A stretch of DNA of 64,000 nucleotides, taken from contig NW_026570245.1 in NCBI RefSeq assembly GCF_019649055.1, positions 62,001 to 126,000 on the forward strand, read 5' to 3'. How positions within the stretch are numbered: the stretch's first letter is position 1; every line of letters starts with the position of its first letter. The position numbers were made by a program, and so were the translations under genes. Positions 62,465 through 64,000 of this stretch are shown here, piece by piece. Source of the DNA: Paramacrobiotus metropolitanus (taxonomy: Eukaryota; Tardigrada; Eutardigrada; Parachela; Macrobiotidae). Under the pieces are notes generated by a model, which ran no database searches, was not told the origin of the DNA, and saw only the letters and a program-made list of their open reading frames with translations.

Positions 62465-64000
62465 ATTTTACTTCCAGATACGAAAACTCTGGCAGTGTCT
62501 ACGGCTGTCACGGCAGTTTCTACAGTATGTCTACAGATGTCTACTGGTGTCTACGGCGCTCCAGCTTTCAAATACCAAAACTCTGGCAGTGTCTACGGCT
62601 GTCACGGCAGTGTCTACAGTAAGTTTACGGTTGTCTTCCGGTGTCTACGGCGCCCCTGCTTGCAGATACCAAAACTCTGGCAGTGTCTACAGCTGTCACG
62701 GCAGTGTCTACAGTAAGTCTACGGATGTCTACCTGTTTCGACGGCGTTTCTGCTGGCGGAAGCCGAGAGCACTGGGAGTGTCTACGGCTGTCACGGCAGT
62801 GTCTACAGTAAGATCTACAGATGTCACCACCGGTGTCTACGGCGCTCCTGCTCGCAAATAGCAAAACTCTGGCAGTGTCTACAGCTGTCACGGCAGTGTC
62901 TACAGTAAGTCTACGGATGTCTACCGGTGTCTACGGCGTTTCTGCTGGCGGAAACCGAGAGCAATGGGAATGTCTACGGCTGTCACGGCAGTGTCTACAG
63001 TAAGTCTACGGATGTCTACCGGTGTCTACGGCGTTTCTGCTGGCGGAAACCGAGAGCAATGGGAATGTCTACGGCTGTCACGGCAGTGTCTACAGTAAGT
63101 TTACGGATGTCTACCGGTGTCTACGGCGCTCCTGCTTCCAGATACGGAAACTCTGGCAGTGTCTACGGCTGTCACGGCAGTGTCTACAGTAAGTCTACGG
63201 ATGTCTACCGGTGTCTACCGCGTTCCTGCTAGCCGAACCTGGAAGCACTTTGAATGTCTGGCTGTCACGGCAGTGTCTACAGTAAGTCTACGGATGTCTA
63301 CTGGTGTCTACGGCGCTCCAGCTGGCATACACCAAAACTCTGGCAGTGTCTACGGCTGTCACGGCAGTGTCTACAGTAAGTTTACGGTTGTCTTCCGGTG
63401 TCTACGGCGCCCTGCTTGCAGATACCAAAACTCTGGCAGTGTCTACAGCTGTCACGGCAGTGTCTACAGTAAGTCTACGGATGTTCTACCTGTTTCGACG
63501 GCGTTTCTGCTGGCGGATGCCGAGAGCAATGGGAATGTCTACGGCTGTCACGGCAGTGTCTACAGTAAGTTTACGGATGTCTACCGGTGTCTACGGCGCT
63601 CCTGCTTCCAGATACGAAAACTCTGGCAGTGTCTACGGCTGTCACGGCAGTGTCTACAGTAAGTCTACGGATGTCTACCGGTGTCTACCGCGTTCCTGCT
63701 AGCCGAACCTGGAAGCACTTTGAATGTCTACGGCTGTCACGGCAGTGTCTACAGTAAGTCTACGGATGTCTACCGGTGTCTACGGCGCTCCAGCTGGCAT
63801 ACACCAAAACTCTGGCAGTGTCTACGGCTGTCACGGCAGTGTCTACAGTAAGTTTACGGTTGTCTTCCGGTGTCTACGGCGCCCCTGCTTGCAGATACCA
63901 AAACTCTGGCAGTGTCTACAGCTGTCACGGCAGTGTCTACAGTAAGTCTACGGATGTTCTACCTGTTTCGACGGCGTTTCTGCTGGCGGATGCCGAGAGC
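62465..64000 (+). repeat. GTCTAC minisatellite array 2 (plus orientation), at least 16 units, runs off the window
   Basis: The same 95-bp unit as array 1 but on the plus strand. CGGCTGTCACGGCAGTGTCT (or CAGCTGTC..) starts each core. Variable 35-bp parts include ..CCAAAACTCTGGCA, ..CCGAGAGCAATGGGAA and ..AACCTGGAAGCACTTTGAA. A block of five units is itself duplicated: the rare AGCCGAACCTGGAAGCACTT spacer occurs at about 63231 and 63701, and the neighbouring spacer order is the same. Every core has ACAGTAAGT. ORFs up to 181 codons are frame-cycling by-products. Confidence 0.95.

Noticed and set aside
62384-63945. ORFs of 100-181 codons across the minisatellite suggesting a repetitive secreted protein
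   Set aside because: The unit is 95 bp, not a multiple of three, so the frame cycles, and a TAA in the core stops each frame within a few units. All frames and both strands show similar ORFs.
62465-64000. CRISPR-like look: constant core alternating with variable spacers
   Set aside because: The core is 60 bp, spacers fall into a few recurrent types, there are no cas genes, and the context is an animal nuclear genome. It is a minisatellite.
1-64000. tRNA, rRNA, snRNA genes
   Set aside because: No convincing A-box/B-box pair, cloverleaf or rRNA-like conserved block was seen by eye on either strand; a covariance-model scan would be needed to exclude them.

Overview
This window is nuclear DNA from an invertebrate animal. 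It holds four recognisable protein-coding genes with short spliceosomal introns (GT..AG), one of them intronless, set in long stretches of non-coding DNA that are dense in small inverted-repeat transposons, decayed LINE fragments and minisatellites. The natriuretic-peptide-type receptor guanylate cyclase and the orphan rhodopsin-like receptor exclude bacteria, plants and fungi. The style (receptor guanylate cyclase, very short introns in between MITE-swollen ones, mid GC) would fit a tardigrade or another small ecdysozoan, but that is inference and nothing in the sequence proves the species.

Layout. 0-5.9 kb: no convincing gene; a TIR element (851-1689), foldback repeats (2045-2670, 3000-3165), a 52-bp tandem repeat and a LINE 3' scrap. 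6.0-11.5 kb: a five-exon 2-oxoglutarate/Fe(II) oxygenase whose third intron is 4.35 kb long because it took in a MITE and a 2.8-kb RLE-type LINE that itself landed inside a 157-bp TIR element. 11.5-19.9 kb: long gene-poor stretch. 20.0-20.5 kb: intronless ARL4-like small GTPase on the minus strand. 20.6-27.2 kb: gene-poor, with small TIR elements and a truncated LINE. 27.2-41.9 kb: a 14-exon receptor guanylate cyclase (about 1,090 residues) whose introns hold at least seven inserted elements, three of one family with 3-bp TRA target duplications. 43.4-46.6 kb: convergent three-exon rhodopsin-like GPCR on the minus strand. 47.5-50.5 kb: uncertain ORFs and a decayed LINE. 50.6-52.1 kb and 62.5-64.0 kb: two arrays of one 95-bp minisatellite in opposite orientation, enclosing about 10.4 kb that carries a two-exon gene for an unrecognised glycine-rich single-pass membrane protein (minus strand, 52.8-54.4 kb), a compositionally strange repeat island (55.15-57.66 kb), a pogo/Tigger-like MITE and a hAT-like element.

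The genes form no operon or evident pathway; the guanylate cyclase, the GPCR and the ARL-type GTPase are all signalling or membrane-trafficking components, but there is no evidence that they act together. The most distinctive content is transposon archaeology: a LINE insertion for which the window itself supplies an uninterrupted paralogous copy of the target (33410-33566), an intron-dwelling TIR family with 3-bp TRA duplications, a near-perfect 65-nt palindrome inserted in a foldback element, and the inverted pair of GTCTAC-based arrays. Exon borders given here were read by eye from splice consensus and reading phase; no database search was possible.
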